A DNA stretch of 64,000 nucleotides from Candidatus Competibacteraceae bacterium (GTDB taxonomy: Bacteria > Pseudomonadota > Gammaproteobacteria > Competibacterales > Competibacteraceae). Under the pieces are notes generated by a model, which was not told the origin of the DNA, did not search any database, and saw nothing but the letters and a program-made list of their open reading frames with translations. Positions 36,380-45,369 of the stretch are shown here, piece by piece. Positions within the stretch are counted from its first letter, which is position 1; every line of letters begins with the position of its first letter. Made by a program: the position numbers and the translations under genes. Location of the stretch: positions 2,245,501-2,309,500 of the forward strand of contig JADJPA010000001.1 in the NCBI GenBank assembly GCA_016713505.1. Reading direction: 5' to 3'.

Positions 36380-37099
36380 TCAGACCACGCCGCCGTTGAG
36401 ACTGATGATTTGTCCGGTCAGATAGCCGGCGGCATCGGAGGCCAGAAAACCCACCAACGCGGCGACTTCGGCGGGCGTGCCGGCCCGTTGCGCCGGGACC
36501 AGCCGCTTGATGGCGGCCGCGTCGAAAACGGCGTCGCTGGCCTGGCCGGCGATGATGCCCGGCGCGACGGCGTTGACCGTGATGCCGCGCGAGGCCAGCT
36601 CCAGCGCCAGCGCCTTGGTCGCACCGTGCAATCCGGCCTTGGCGGCGGCGTAGTTGGTCTGACCGCGATTGCCGGTCACTCCCGCCAGCGAGGAGATGTT
36701 GATGATGCGCCCCCAGCGGGTGCCGATCATCGGCAATAGCAGCGGTTGGGTGACGTTGAAAAAGCCGTGCAGGCAGACATCGATCACTCGATGCCACCGC
36801 GCTGACGACATACCGGCCAGCGGGACATCATCGTGAAAGCCGGCATTGTTGACCACCACCTGAATCGGCCCAGTTTCAAGGCACCCATTCAGACCGCGAC
36901 GCACCACCTCTTCGTCGGCGACATCGAAAGTGACGGTTTCCGCCGAGCCGCCCGCCGCCTGAATGGCGGTCGCTATCTCGGTCGCCCGTTCGGGGTGCTG
37001 GAAAGCGTGCACGATGACATGCAGGCCGTCAGCCGCCAGCCGCTGACAGATGGCTCGACCGATATCGCCGCTGCCGCCGGTCACCAAAGCTCGCTTCAT
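36380..37099 (-). CDS. 3-oxoacyl-ACP reductase (FabG-like SDR)
   Basis: A 239-aa short-chain dehydrogenase. The cofactor loop is ALVTGGSGDIGRAICQRL near residue 5-22, NNAGFHDD follows, and the catalytic Ser-Tyr-Lys are in IINISSLAGVTGNRGQTNYAAAKAG. It is expected to reduce the 3-keto group in each extension cycle of polyene synthesis (ApeQ-like role). Its start overlaps the upstream chain-length-factor-like gene by four bases, showing translational coupling. Confidence 0.94.
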   Translation of the reverse strand: MKRALVTGGSGDIGRAICQRLAADGLHVIVHAFQHPERATEIATAIQAAGGSAETVTFDVADEEVVRRGLNGCLETGPIQVVVNNAGFHDDVPLAGMSSARWHRVIDVCLHGFFNVTQPLLLPMIGTRWGRIINISSLAGVTGNRGQTNYAAAKAGLHGATKALALELASRGITVNAVAPGIIAGQASDAVFDAAAIKRLVPAQRAGTPAEVAALVGFLASDAAGYLTGQIISLNGGVV

Positions 37100-37917
37100 C
37101 CCGGCTCGACCTCCACGCGCAGGCGGACGCCACTTTCCGACAATACGACCGGGCCCGCGGCCTGTCGGGCGATGGCGCGCAGCAAGGGCAAGCTACGCGC
37201 GGCGGGATTGGCCGCCCGCAACGTTTCCAACGCGACATCCTCCAGCCGATCCGCTGTTTGATCCGCGATTGACGCCAGCCGCAGCGTCGCCAGTCCTCGG
37301 CGAGTCGAAGCCGGATTTAGCAGCAAGGCCACCGCGAACGGCGCGATGATCGCCCGCCGTCCCGACAGCGGAAACGGCAGCGGCAAATCGTAGGCGACCA
37401 GCAGCACCCGCGCCGCTTCCGCCCACGCCAGCGCCGCCGCTTCCAGCAAGCCGCCGACGAAGCTGCCATCGTAGGCGGACAGGCTCAGCGAAGGTTGCGT
37501 GCAACCGGTGGCGATGGACCAATAACCGGACGGGGTATTGTGTACCGACTGATGAAAATGCACTGGCGAAACCGGGCGGTCGGATTGGGTCAGCGCCGTG
37601 CAGATTTTATCCAGTACCTCGCTGTCCCCGCCGGAGGACGCGAATACCGCTCGCACGGCCGTCGCGCCCTGGGCTTCGGGGGAAAGCCCGGCGTCGAGCA
37701 GGGCTGCCTGGGTCATCGCCTCCTGCGCGGCCTGGAGCGCCAGCTTGATGGTGGCGGTGACGCGCCGCCGCTCGTTGGCCGGCAATAGAGCGGCGGAAAG
37801 CGCCGGCAGCGGTTCGGGCTGGTAAGGCCGCTCGCCAGTCAATACCGCCCGGCTGGCGGCCCAGCCCGCCAGTCCCGGCGCCAGCAGACCCACGCTTTCG
37901 ACGGCGAGCGATGTCAT
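37096..37917 (-). CDS. Beta-ketoacyl synthase-like protein (chain-length-factor type), copy 1
   Basis: The ATG at 37917 overlaps the stop of the KS gene by four bases (273 aa); the longer open frame runs through the KS gene and is spurious. It corresponds to only the N-terminal half of a ketosynthase. It has SSGGDSEVLDKICTAL, then HFHQSVHNTPSGYWSIATGC with a Cys in the nucleophile region. The C-terminal His motifs are absent. In aryl polyene clusters such proteins pair with the full KS to form the elongating heterodimer. A second, diverged copy is at 42470. Confidence 0.87.
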   Translation of the reverse strand: MTSLAVESVGLLAPGLAGWAASRAVLTGERPYQPEPLPALSAALLPANERRRVTATIKLALQAAQEAMTQAALLDAGLSPEAQGATAVRAVFASSGGDSEVLDKICTALTQSDRPVSPVHFHQSVHNTPSGYWSIATGCTQPSLSLSAYDGSFVGGLLEAAALAWAEAARVLLVAYDLPLPFPLSGRRAIIAPFAVALLLNPASTRRGLATLRLASIADQTADRLEDVALETLRAANPAARSLPLLRAIARQAAGPVVLSESGVRLRVEVEPG

Positions 37918-39110
37918 GCGCCGTCCCGCCCGAACAGCAGGCTGCAATTGGTGCCGCCGAAACCGAAGGAGTTGCTGAGCGCTAGCCGCAAGGGCCTTTC
38001 TTGATTGCCCAGCACCACCCCCGCGCCCAGTTCGGGATCGCGCTGGCGGGTGTTGAGCGTGCCGGGGATCAAACCGCGCTCCAGGCAAAGAGCCACGAAA
38101 ATAGCTTCGGTGATACCCGCCGCACCCAAGGTATGCCCGGTCCAGCCCTTGGTGGAACTGCATGGCGTTGCCGCGCCGAAGATCCGCAGCACCGCCCGAT
38201 CTTCGGCGGCGTCGTTCAACGGCGTGGCGGTGCCGTGCAGGTTGATGTAATGGACTTGTTCGGGCGGCACTTGCGCTCGGTCGAGCGCCTGCTGCATCGC
38301 CAGCGCCGCGCCCGCGCCTTCGGGATGGGCGGCGGTCATGTGATAGGCGTCGCTGCTCTCGCCGTAGCCCAGCAACCGCACCCGGCCATCCCCCGGTTCG
38401 GCCCATTCCAGCAGCGCAAACCCCGCCGCCTCGCCGACGCTTAGACCGTCGCGCTCGCGATCCCACGGCCGACACGGCTGAGGCGAAGCGAGACCCAAGG
38501 CATTGAAACCATACAAGGTCGTCAGGCACAGGCTGTCGACACCGCCGACCACGGCGGCCTCGCAAAATCCGGCTTTCATCTGCCGCCACGCGGACGCGAA
38601 CGCCTTGGCGCTGGAGGAACAGGCGGTGGAGATCGCGAGCGCCACACCGGTCAAGTTCAGCCAGCGCCGGGTGAAATCCGCGACTGAAAACACGTTATGG
38701 GTATGCTGGTAATCGAAGCTTTCCGGCAATGCGCCGGTGCTCGGATCGCGCCGGCGGTAAGCCTGCTCGGTGGCGCCGATGCCCGAGGTGCTGGTGCCGA
38801 CGAACACGCCGATCCGGTCGGCGCCGTAGCGGCTTCGGGCTGCCTTTACCGCCTTCGCAAAACCGTCCTGCTCCAATCCCAGTCGCGCCAACCGGTTGTT
38901 GCGGCAGTCGAACGCCGCGAATTCATCGCGCAGCGGCTCGTCCTCCAGACCGGCCACCCGCCCGATCCAGGTCGCCAGCGCGGCATCCTCAAAATCGCAC
39001 GGCCGCAGCCCGCTTTCGCCGCGCCGCAACGCTGCCAGCGAAGCCGGGAGGCCGCGACCGAGAGCGTTGGTCACGGTACAAGCGGTGATGGCAAGCGGTT
39101 GGATGGCCAT
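37914..39110 (-). CDS. Beta-ketoacyl-ACP synthase II-type (KS)
   Basis: A full-length condensing enzyme of 398 aa. The nucleophile Cys is in LAISTACSSSAKAF near residue 163. The first catalytic His is in INLHGTATPLNDAAED near 295, and the second His with Lys is in STKGWTGHTLGAAGITEAI near 335. The C-terminus NSFGFGGTNCSLLF is typical. It is the main chain-extending enzyme of the cluster. Its start is 3 bases after the end of the MMPL exporter gene. Confidence 0.95.
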   Translation of the reverse strand: MAIQPLAITACTVTNALGRGLPASLAALRRGESGLRPCDFEDAALATWIGRVAGLEDEPLRDEFAAFDCRNNRLARLGLEQDGFAKAVKAARSRYGADRIGVFVGTSTSGIGATEQAYRRRDPSTGALPESFDYQHTHNVFSVADFTRRWLNLTGVALAISTACSSSAKAFASAWRQMKAGFCEAAVVGGVDSLCLTTLYGFNALGLASPQPCRPWDRERDGLSVGEAAGFALLEWAEPGDGRVRLLGYGESSDAYHMTAAHPEGAGAALAMQQALDRAQVPPEQVHYINLHGTATPLNDAAEDRAVLRIFGAATPCSSTKGWTGHTLGAAGITEAIFVALCLERGLIPGTLNTRQRDPELGAGVVLGNQERPLRLALSNSFGFGGTNCSLLFGRDGA

Positions 39111-39113
39111 GAT

Positions 39114-41444
39114 TCAACTCATTCGGTTCAACAAGGGCCGCGCGACGATCAGGGCGGCGATGAAACTGGCGGCGACTCCCAAACTGACGGTCAAGCCGAT
39201 GGCTCGCAACGCCGGCAGCGCGGATGTCGCAAGCATAGCAAACACCGTCAACGCCGAACCACAGCAGACCAGCAAGGCGTGCAGGGTACGGCGGCGCAAA
39301 TCCATATCGGTAGCGGGCCGGCTGAAGAACAAGCCGTAATCGACGCCGACGCCGACCACCAACAGCAAGGACACCAGATGAAACAGCGACAGCCTCTCAC
39401 CGAGCGCCAGCAGTAGCGCCACGGTGAACACCAGCGCCAGCAGGACCGGCGCCAAGGCCGCCGCAACGTGTCGGCAGCGGCGCAAACCCAGCCAGACCAC
39501 CGCCACGATCAGCGCGCTGCCATACAGCAACCGCAGCAAGGCCGCTTCGCGGAATTCGGTCACCAGCCGATTGGTCTCGGCGCGCAAATCCAGATAGTAC
39601 GCCCGACCTTCCGGCAGCGACGGCAGGCCGATTGCCACCTCTGCCGCGCTTCGGACGCCGCTCAAGGGTAGCAAAGCCGTCCAACCGCGTTCACCGGCAA
39701 CCAGCAAAGATCGGACCCGCACGCCCAGCAAGGTCTCTTTCACTTCATCAGGTCTCAGCGGCGACGCGGTACGGGCGGCGGCGACGGCATCGAGAAACGG
39801 CGCGAACAGGTCGGGTTTGAACGGCGATCCGGCCAAGCCGGCCTTCAAATTCGCGGCGAGCGCTTCCGCTTCCGGCAAGGCTGCCCGCCGTTGCTGTTGG
39901 GTGTGGAGACTGGGCAGATAGCGCATGGCCCCATCGTAACCGGCCAGCGCGCCTTCCGCCTGCCGCCGCGCCAGATAAGCGCCCACAGTTTCGCTGGCGC
40001 GCAAGGCGGTTTCGGCGTCTGGAGCGGTGACGGCGATCAAATGGCCGACCTCCGGTGCACCCAACGCGGTTCGCAATTCCTGATCCAAACGCAGCAATTC
40101 ACGCGGCACCGGGCTGAGCGCGGCCAGATCGTTCTCCCATAGCGGCGGGGCTTTGACGATCAGCCCCAGCAACACCAGCGCGCCGCAACCGCCCAGCGCC
40201 AGCGCCAGCCGCGGCCGGGGCCGCAACAAGCTATCGGCCCAGTCGCCGACGGCGGCCGGTCGCGGAGGTTTCCAATCTAGTGGGACAAGCGCTGGCAACA
40301 CCCAGCGAGCCGTCACCACGGCGGCTACGACACCGGCGATGGTATAAACCCCCAACTGACTCAACCCCGGAAAGCTGGAATCCAGCATCGCCAGACAGCC
40401 CAGCGCGGTGGTCGCCACGCACAGCCGCAGCGTCGGCCACAACTGGCGCAGCGTGCCGTCCACCGTGTCCCCGGCGCGACGGTGGCTGAACAGGTAAGTC
40501 GGATAATCCAACGTCTCCCCCAGCAGCGTGATGCTGAACGCCAGGGTGATGAGATACATTTTGCCGAACAGCATATCCACGGCCGCCGCGCCGGCCAGCA
40601 ACGCCGACAGCATCGGCAGCGCACCGAGCCAGACCGTGCGCACCGAGCCATAGACTAACAGCAACAACAGGATCACCGCCGCCAAGGACAATCCGCTCAG
40701 CCATTCGGCGCTAGCGCGCACCCGATCCTCGGACAGCGTGGCCAGCACGCCGGGGCCGCTCAACAGCAGGCGCACGGCGGTGCCGGCGCTGGCGGCGGCG
40801 AAGGCTTGGCGGATGGTGTTCACGATGGCGCGCTGGGCGGCGAGATCATACCCGGAGGCGCGGCTCTCGACCAACAACAGCGCCCGTGCGCCGTCCGGCG
40901 CAAACCAGACGCCCAGCCGTTTGGCCGGTTCGCGCAAACCGCCCTGTAAAAGCCGCAGCACGCTCAATAATTCGCCGGTCGGATCGCCGGCCAGCCAACG
41001 CTTCTGAAACACCGCCAGCGGCGATTGCAGTTCCGCCAGCCGCTGCTGCAAGCCGGCGCGCAAGCCTTCCGCCGTGAAGCGTTCCGGCGCGACGGTCGGA
41101 CTGAGCAAATAACGCCAGCCGAACAAAGCCTGCAACTCGGCATCGGGCAGGGTTTCCGCGCCGTTGGCCACCCGCGCGAAGGCGCTAGCGGGCCGCAGTC
41201 GTTCCGCCAGCCGGCGGCTGACGGCGGCGCGGTCGGCCTCGGAACCGCCCTCCAATCCCAACAAGATCAAGCGGGTGGTCGGACCGCTGCGCAACTGTTC
41301 CAACAACAGCTCGGCGACCGGATCGGCGCGCGGCGCGAACAGCGTCAAATCCGCAACCACCGGCGTGGTCGCCACGATCCAACCGCAGGCCAGCACGGCC
41401 AACAACCAAAGCAGCGGGACCCACTTGCGACGCACGAGATTCAA
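39114..41444 (-). CDS. MMPL/RND-family exporter of the pigment cluster
   Basis: A 776-aa inner-membrane transporter with the MMPL layout: one N-terminal helix (WVPLLWLLAVLACGWIVA), a large periplasmic loop, five helices, a second large loop, then five helices. Family features are SITLLGETLDYPTYLFSHR near residue 305 and VGVGVDYGLFFSRP near 705, the two conserved transmembrane D-Y motifs. The start used is TTG; a GTG three codons on is possible. Homologues in aryl polyene and xanthomonadin clusters are thought to move the lipid-linked pigment toward the outer membrane. Confidence 0.93.
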   Translation of the reverse strand: MNLVRRKWVPLLWLLAVLACGWIVATTPVVADLTLFAPRADPVAELLLEQLRSGPTTRLILLGLEGGSEADRAAVSRRLAERLRPASAFARVANGAETLPDAELQALFGWRYLLSPTVAPERFTAEGLRAGLQQRLAELQSPLAVFQKRWLAGDPTGELLSVLRLLQGGLREPAKRLGVWFAPDGARALLLVESRASGYDLAAQRAIVNTIRQAFAAASAGTAVRLLLSGPGVLATLSEDRVRASAEWLSGLSLAAVILLLLLVYGSVRTVWLGALPMLSALLAGAAAVDMLFGKMYLITLAFSITLLGETLDYPTYLFSHRRAGDTVDGTLRQLWPTLRLCVATTALGCLAMLDSSFPGLSQLGVYTIAGVVAAVVTARWVLPALVPLDWKPPRPAAVGDWADSLLRPRPRLALALGGCGALVLLGLIVKAPPLWENDLAALSPVPRELLRLDQELRTALGAPEVGHLIAVTAPDAETALRASETVGAYLARRQAEGALAGYDGAMRYLPSLHTQQQRRAALPEAEALAANLKAGLAGSPFKPDLFAPFLDAVAAARTASPLRPDEVKETLLGVRVRSLLVAGERGWTALLPLSGVRSAAEVAIGLPSLPEGRAYYLDLRAETNRLVTEFREAALLRLLYGSALIVAVVWLGLRRCRHVAAALAPVLLALVFTVALLLALGERLSLFHLVSLLLVVGVGVDYGLFFSRPATDMDLRRRTLHALLVCCGSALTVFAMLATSALPALRAIGLTVSLGVAASFIAALIVARPLLNRMS

Positions 41445-41469
41445 CCGCTTGCTCCCCAGTACCGTGGGC

Positions 41470-42027
41470 TCAGCGAACCGTCAGGCTCATCACGCTGCGA
41501 TCGCCATCCGCTTCCAGCGTTTCCACACTCGAAATCCGTTCGTTCTGGCCGCGCAAAATGACAGCGGTGATATAGCGGGTCGCTTCCTCGGCGAGCGGTA
41601 TCAGGCGCAAGGTCCAATCGGCGGGCGTCCCCTGAAATTCCAGTCGGTAGTAACGCTCCAAGGTCATCCGGTCGCCGGCTTGGGTGGCGCGGATCGCTTC
41701 CACCAGCGGTCGCAATTGTGGATAACCGTTCAGGTCGAACTGACGGCGACCGGTGGCGAGCGTTTCGACGGTCAGCCAATCCCCGTCGGCCTCGTAATCC
41801 TCCGGTTGCGGGGCCAGCGTTTTCTTGCGCAGAAAATTCGGCGCGCGGTAATACAATTTTCCGGTGGCGATCAGCGGTTCTTTTAATACAGCCAGTTGTT
41901 TTTCTTCCCGAAACTCGCCTTCCACCGCCGGCACCGCCGCCAGCAGCCGCATGACCTGATCCAAGCCGTCCTGACCGACTCCGGCCAGCGGCCAGCCCAG
42001 CAACAGCAGCATGATCCAGGGCTTCAT
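41470..42027 (-). CDS. LolA-like periplasmic carrier protein
   Basis: A 185-aa protein with a signal peptide (PWIMLLLLGWPLAGVGQ). It has the LolA-like half-barrel pattern: LAAVPAVEGEFREEKQLAVLKEPLIATGKLYY near residues 28-60, then LNGYPQLRPLVEAIRATQAGD. LolA-like proteins accompany MMPL exporters in aryl polyene clusters and may shield the lipid in the periplasm. It overlaps the dehydratase gene by four bases. Confidence 0.9.
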   Translation of the reverse strand: MKPWIMLLLLGWPLAGVGQDGLDQVMRLLAAVPAVEGEFREEKQLAVLKEPLIATGKLYYRAPNFLRKKTLAPQPEDYEADGDWLTVETLATGRRQFDLNGYPQLRPLVEAIRATQAGDRMTLERYYRLEFQGTPADWTLRLIPLAEEATRYITAVILRGQNERISSVETLEADGDRSVMSLTVR

Positions 42028-42473
42028 CGGTCACCGTCTCCACCGGTCGGCTGCGGCGCGATGGTCAGGCGCGCTTCCGCCAACAAACGACCGGCGGCGC
42101 TCGCCTGAATCGCATAGATGCAGTGGCCGCCCTCGCCCAACACCAAGCGCGCGGCAACCTCCAGCGGCGCGGCGATAGCGTCCAACTCATCGGCGAACCA
42201 GCGCGCGTCGCGCAGCGCGGCCAGATAGCCCAGCGGCGCGGTGTCGCCCGCCTTACGGGCGCGCAAGGCCCCGTGGATCGCCGCCGCTTGCCCGCCGTAT
42301 TCCACCGCATGAATCACGGCAAGCCGACCTTGCCGGCGCAGCGGATTGGTCGGATCGCAATGGGTCTCGGTCAGACAGACGATGCCTTGCTCGTCCCAAG
42401 CCGTTACCTTCTCCAGCAAGCACATGGTCCCGGCATGAGGGATCAGCTGTTGAATTTCCGTTTTGTCAATCAA
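42024..42473 (-). CDS. Hotdog-fold 3-hydroxyacyl-ACP dehydratase (ApeP-like)
   Basis: A 149-aa protein starting IDKTEIQQLIPHAGTMCLLEKV, the FabZ/FabA-like active-site region with His near residue 12. It has AVIHAVEYGGQAAAIHGAL (the central helix with Glu) and a four-stranded tail. The IPHAGTMCLL signature is the form found in aryl polyene dehydratases (COG4706-type). It removes water from each 3-hydroxy intermediate so that double bonds accumulate. It overlaps both the downstream LolA-like gene and the upstream chain-length-factor-like gene by four bases. Confidence 0.91.
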   Translation of the reverse strand: MIDKTEIQQLIPHAGTMCLLEKVTAWDEQGIVCLTETHCDPTNPLRRQGRLAVIHAVEYGGQAAAIHGALRARKAGDTAPLGYLAALRDARWFADELDAIAAPLEVAARLVLGEGGHCIYAIQASAAGRLLAEARLTIAPQPTGGDGDR

Positions 42474-43261
42474 CAGGGCTCCACATCCAGTTCGAGTCGG
42501 GTATCCGGCAGATAAGGCAAGGCGACCGCGCCCGAGCGATCCCGAGCGAGCCGCCGCAACAGTGGCAACCCACGCGCGGCCGGATTGGCGAGGCGCAAGC
42601 GCTCCAACTCCCCGTCTGCTAATGACTCGGCCGCACCGGAGCGAATTCGCAAATTCCGCAGGCGGGCGATATTACCGGGAAGCGGATCGGGAGCCAGCAA
42701 CAACGCCAGCCCGAACGCGACGGCCACCGCCCGGAACGGCTGCAAAGCCGGCGGCGGCGGCGTGTCGTAAGCGACCAAGAGAATCGGCTGATGCTCCAAC
42801 CGCACCAGCGCGAACGCTTCCAGCAGACCCGCCGCGAACGAGGCGTCAAACGCGCCGATGCTGAGCGCCGGCCGCATCGAGCCGGCCGCGATGTTCCAAT
42901 AACCGAGCGGCGCGTTGTGGACCGAATGATTGAACTGACTGGGGGACAGCAGGCGTTCCGGCTGGATCAGTGCCTGACACAGCGCATCCAGCGCTTCGGT
43001 GTTGCCGCCGGCGCAGGCGAACACGGCCCCGCACTGCCCGGCTTCCAAACCGACGGCGGCCAGCGCCTCGTCGGCTGCCTGCAAGGCCAGTCGGACGGTC
43101 AGCGTCGCCCGGCGCGCTTCGTTGCGCGGCAGGCGTACCCGTTCGAAGCGCGGCGCCGCGTCCCGGCTGTAGGGCTGCAATCCCGCCAGCACCGCCCGCC
43201 CGACCGACCAATCCGGCAGGCCGGGCGCGCACAAACCCACCCCGCTGACATACACGCTCAT
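42470..43261 (-). CDS. Beta-ketoacyl synthase-like protein (chain-length-factor type), copy 2
   Basis: The ATG at 43261 gives 263 aa starting MSVYVSGVGLCAPGLPDWSV; upstream in-frame codons overlap the YdcF-like gene. It is clearly related to the protein encoded at 37096-37917 (shared HNAPLGYWNIA / HNTPSGYWSIA and LLVAYD segments, and the same conserved C-terminal LANPAARGLPLLRRLA). At the nucleophile position it reads AAGSMRP, so Ser replaces the Cys seen in copy 1. It is probably structural or chain-length determining rather than catalytic. Confidence 0.87.
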   Translation of the reverse strand: MSVYVSGVGLCAPGLPDWSVGRAVLAGLQPYSRDAAPRFERVRLPRNEARRATLTVRLALQAADEALAAVGLEAGQCGAVFACAGGNTEALDALCQALIQPERLLSPSQFNHSVHNAPLGYWNIAAGSMRPALSIGAFDASFAAGLLEAFALVRLEHQPILLVAYDTPPPPALQPFRAVAVAFGLALLLAPDPLPGNIARLRNLRIRSGAAESLADGELERLRLANPAARGLPLLRRLARDRSGAVALPYLPDTRLELDVEPC

Positions 43262-43950
43262 CAGGTGATTCGCGCCAGACTGCGCCGGTTGCCGGTCCAG
43301 CGCGACCACGCCTTACCCACGGCGTACCAATGCAGATAGTAAGCCTCTCGCGCCAACCGCCACACCATCACCGGATCGTGGCGCAACCGGTCTTCGGCGG
43401 CGCACAGCACCGGCCGCAACGCCAAACCGCGCGCCAGCACGCCGCTGCGGGCCAGATGAAAGCGGCTGGTTATCAGCACGAAAGGACGCTCGCGCAGTTC
43501 GGCGCGCAACTGCCGGGCGCGGCGCAAATTATCGAGCGTGTTCAGCGATTGATCCTCAAGCAACACCGCGGAGGCCGGAACGCCTAGCTCGCATAGTAAA
43601 TCCCGGCCGCACTCGGCCTCGCTGCGGTCGCCGCCAGTCGGACCGCCGACCAGCAGAATGCGCCGCCGGGAATCTTCTCGGTACAGCGCGGCGGCGCGGC
43701 CCAAACGGCGCGCGTAGCCGGGCGCGGCGCGGTCGCCGATCAGCCGCGCCCCCAACACCACGATCCAATCTCCCTCGACTCCGGCAATCGGCGTCTCACA
43801 AGCGACCCGCCAAACTCGGTACAACAGCCACAACCCGCTCAAGCCCGCCGTCGCTAGCAGCGCCAAATTGGACAACACCAGCGTCGCCGCGCCATCCCAA
43901 CCGAGATCGCGCTGGCGGAGAAACCATTTTCCGGGCGTCCTGCTTTTCAC
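43261..43950 (-). CDS. YdcF/DUF218 family membrane protein
   Basis: A 229-aa protein, GTG start, with an N-terminal membrane helix (TLVLSNLALLATAGLSGLWLLY). It is followed by the DUF218 Rossmann-like domain: DWIVVLGARLIGDRAAPGYARRL, ILLVGGPTGGDRSEAECGRDLL, LEDQSLNTLDNLRRAR and FVLITSRFHLARS. Family members include SanA, ElyC and YdcF, which act on envelope lipid carriers or vancomycin sensitivity. In this operon it may handle a lipid carrier or the polyene anchor. One- and four-base overlaps join it to its neighbours. Confidence 0.9.
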   Translation of the reverse strand: MKSRTPGKWFLRQRDLGWDGAATLVLSNLALLATAGLSGLWLLYRVWRVACETPIAGVEGDWIVVLGARLIGDRAAPGYARRLGRAAALYREDSRRRILLVGGPTGGDRSEAECGRDLLCELGVPASAVLLEDQSLNTLDNLRRARQLRAELRERPFVLITSRFHLARSGVLARGLALRPVLCAAEDRLRHDPVMVWRLAREAYYLHWYAVGKAWSRWTGNRRSLARIT

Positions 43951-44846
43951 GCGGAATCCTCAGCCCAATAATCGTAGAAATTGAACCAATTATAAGGCGT
44001 GAGCCGAGCGTAATGCTCCAGGCGGTCGGCGTAGCGCTGCACCCAAATCGCGATCTGCTCTTGGCGGCGGCGCGGCTCCAGCGCGATCCGTTCGGCGAGC
44101 ACTTCGAAATGGACATCGTAGCGATTGCCGCCCCGATACAGGCCGAAACACAGGATCACCGGACACCCTATCAGTCCCGCCAGCAGGATCGGCCCGATGG
44201 GAAACGCGGTTTCCTGGCCGAAGAACCGGCAGCGGATCGTTTTTTCATCCTGCGCCACCCGGTCGCCGAGCGCGCCGACCATGAAGCCTTGCGCCACGCT
44301 GTCTTGAACCTCCAGCAAGGTTTCCGGGCGACCGATGGCGATGACGGCTTGCGCCAACGCAGGATTGAGCGCGGCAAACAACTGGGTCATGGCTTGGTTG
44401 TGCTCGACGTTCATCAGAATTTTGATGGGCAAGTGACGCACGGTGGAACCGATCCCCCGCAGCGCCTCAAAGCTGCCCAAATGCGACCCCAGCAAAATGC
44501 AGCCCCGACCGGACGCCACTTGATCCAGGATCGCTTGGCCGCCATGAATCTCGATCTGAAAGCCATCCAGACGACCCGTCAAAAAATAGACCCGATCCAG
44601 AATGGTGGCGGCAAAGCAGTGGATGTGGCGGAACACCTCTCGCCAGCTCGGCTCCCGACCGAGCGCGCGGCGCAGAAAACGCTGCGAACCCCGACGCGCG
44701 GCGGCCGCCGTCATCAAAAAATACAAGGTGATGGGATACAGCAGCGCGCGGCCCACGGGCCGGCCGACATGCAGGGCGATGGCGCGAATCAACCATAGCG
44801 CCAGCGGGCTGCCCCGCTCTGGCAACCGCGCCCAATTCCGGCTCAC
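43947..44846 (-). CDS. LpxL/HtrB-like acyltransferase of the pigment cluster
   Basis: A 299-aa membrane-associated acyltransferase, GTG start. The catalytic motif is ILLGSHLGSFEALRGIGS (H-x4-E near residue 122). Another conserved block is VGALGDRVAQDEKTIRCRFFG with FPIGPILLAGLIGCPVI. The N-terminal hydrophobic region is RALLYPITLYFLMTAAAARRG. Homologues in aryl polyene clusters are thought to transfer the ACP-bound polyene or a fatty acid to a lipid anchor. The gene lies between the ACP and the YdcF-like gene. Confidence 0.92.
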   Translation of the reverse strand: MSRNWARLPERGSPLALWLIRAIALHVGRPVGRALLYPITLYFLMTAAAARRGSQRFLRRALGREPSWREVFRHIHCFAATILDRVYFLTGRLDGFQIEIHGGQAILDQVASGRGCILLGSHLGSFEALRGIGSTVRHLPIKILMNVEHNQAMTQLFAALNPALAQAVIAIGRPETLLEVQDSVAQGFMVGALGDRVAQDEKTIRCRFFGQETAFPIGPILLAGLIGCPVILCFGLYRGGNRYDVHFEVLAERIALEPRRRQEQIAIWVQRYADRLEHYARLTPYNWFNFYDYWAEDSA

Positions 44847-44883
44847 GGCGCCATGTCCGCCGGCTGAGATTGACCGCGCGTCC

Positions 44884-45153
44884 TTAGCGGGTCCGCTGTT
44901 GCTCGATATGCTGGCTCAGGGCGCGCAAGGAGGCGAACACGCGCCGGTTTTCCTTGTCGTCCGAACGCAGTTGAAAACCGTAGGTTTTGGAAATCGCCAG
45001 CGCCAGTTCCAGCGCATCGATGGAATCCAGACCCAGCCCTTCGCCAAACAGCGGTTCTTCCGGTGCGATCTCTTCCGGTTTGACATCTTCCAGATGCAGG
45101 GTCTCGACCAGCAGTCGAGCCACCTCCAACTCGAATGGCGAAAGTGGTTCCAT
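44884..45153 (-). CDS. Acyl carrier protein of the aryl polyene-type cluster
   Basis: An 89-aa phosphopantetheine-binding protein. The attachment Ser is in GEGLGLDSIDALELALAI near residue 44 (the D-S-I motif). Helix I is ELEVARLLVETLHL. It is the first gene of the long minus-strand operon, with its ATG facing the divergent chorismatase gene. Known aryl polyene clusters usually carry two ACPs; only this one is visible here. Confidence 0.95.
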   Translation of the reverse strand: MEPLSPFELEVARLLVETLHLEDVKPEEIAPEEPLFGEGLGLDSIDALELALAISKTYGFQLRSDDKENRRVFASLRALSQHIEQQRTR

Positions 45154-45369
45154 CGATAACCTCGTAAAATATGAACTGTAACGCGTGTGGCGGTTATAGG
45201 TAGTGGTGCTGTCAAGGTTCGCGAATGCGTTGCTAAACTATATCATGTCCGATAAAAATAGCCCTTATCGATCTGAAATCAGAATTTTAATGGCCATCCC
45301 CGCCCCTGTTTTTCGCCACCGCCTTGAGCTGACAACCAGCACGCGACCGGCTTCTCGGCGCGGGCCAGC
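45154..45369. promoter_or_regulatory. Divergent promoter region of the pigment cluster
   Basis: About 216 bases separate the ACP operon from the chorismatase gene and must carry both promoters. The A/T-rich part near 45230-45300 (aaactatatcatg, ataaaaatag) is the likely core. I cannot place a firm -35/-10 pair or operator. Confidence 0.45.

Noticed and set aside
37096..38589. A 497-codon minus-strand open frame spanning two ketosynthase genes
   Set aside because: Its first 220 codons are antisense-free shadow of the KS gene in another frame, with no family-like sequence. The real protein starts at 37917.
45154..45369. Searched for a tRNA or small RNA in the divergent pigment promoter
   Set aside because: No cloverleaf, no TTCGA-type T loop and no CCA end.
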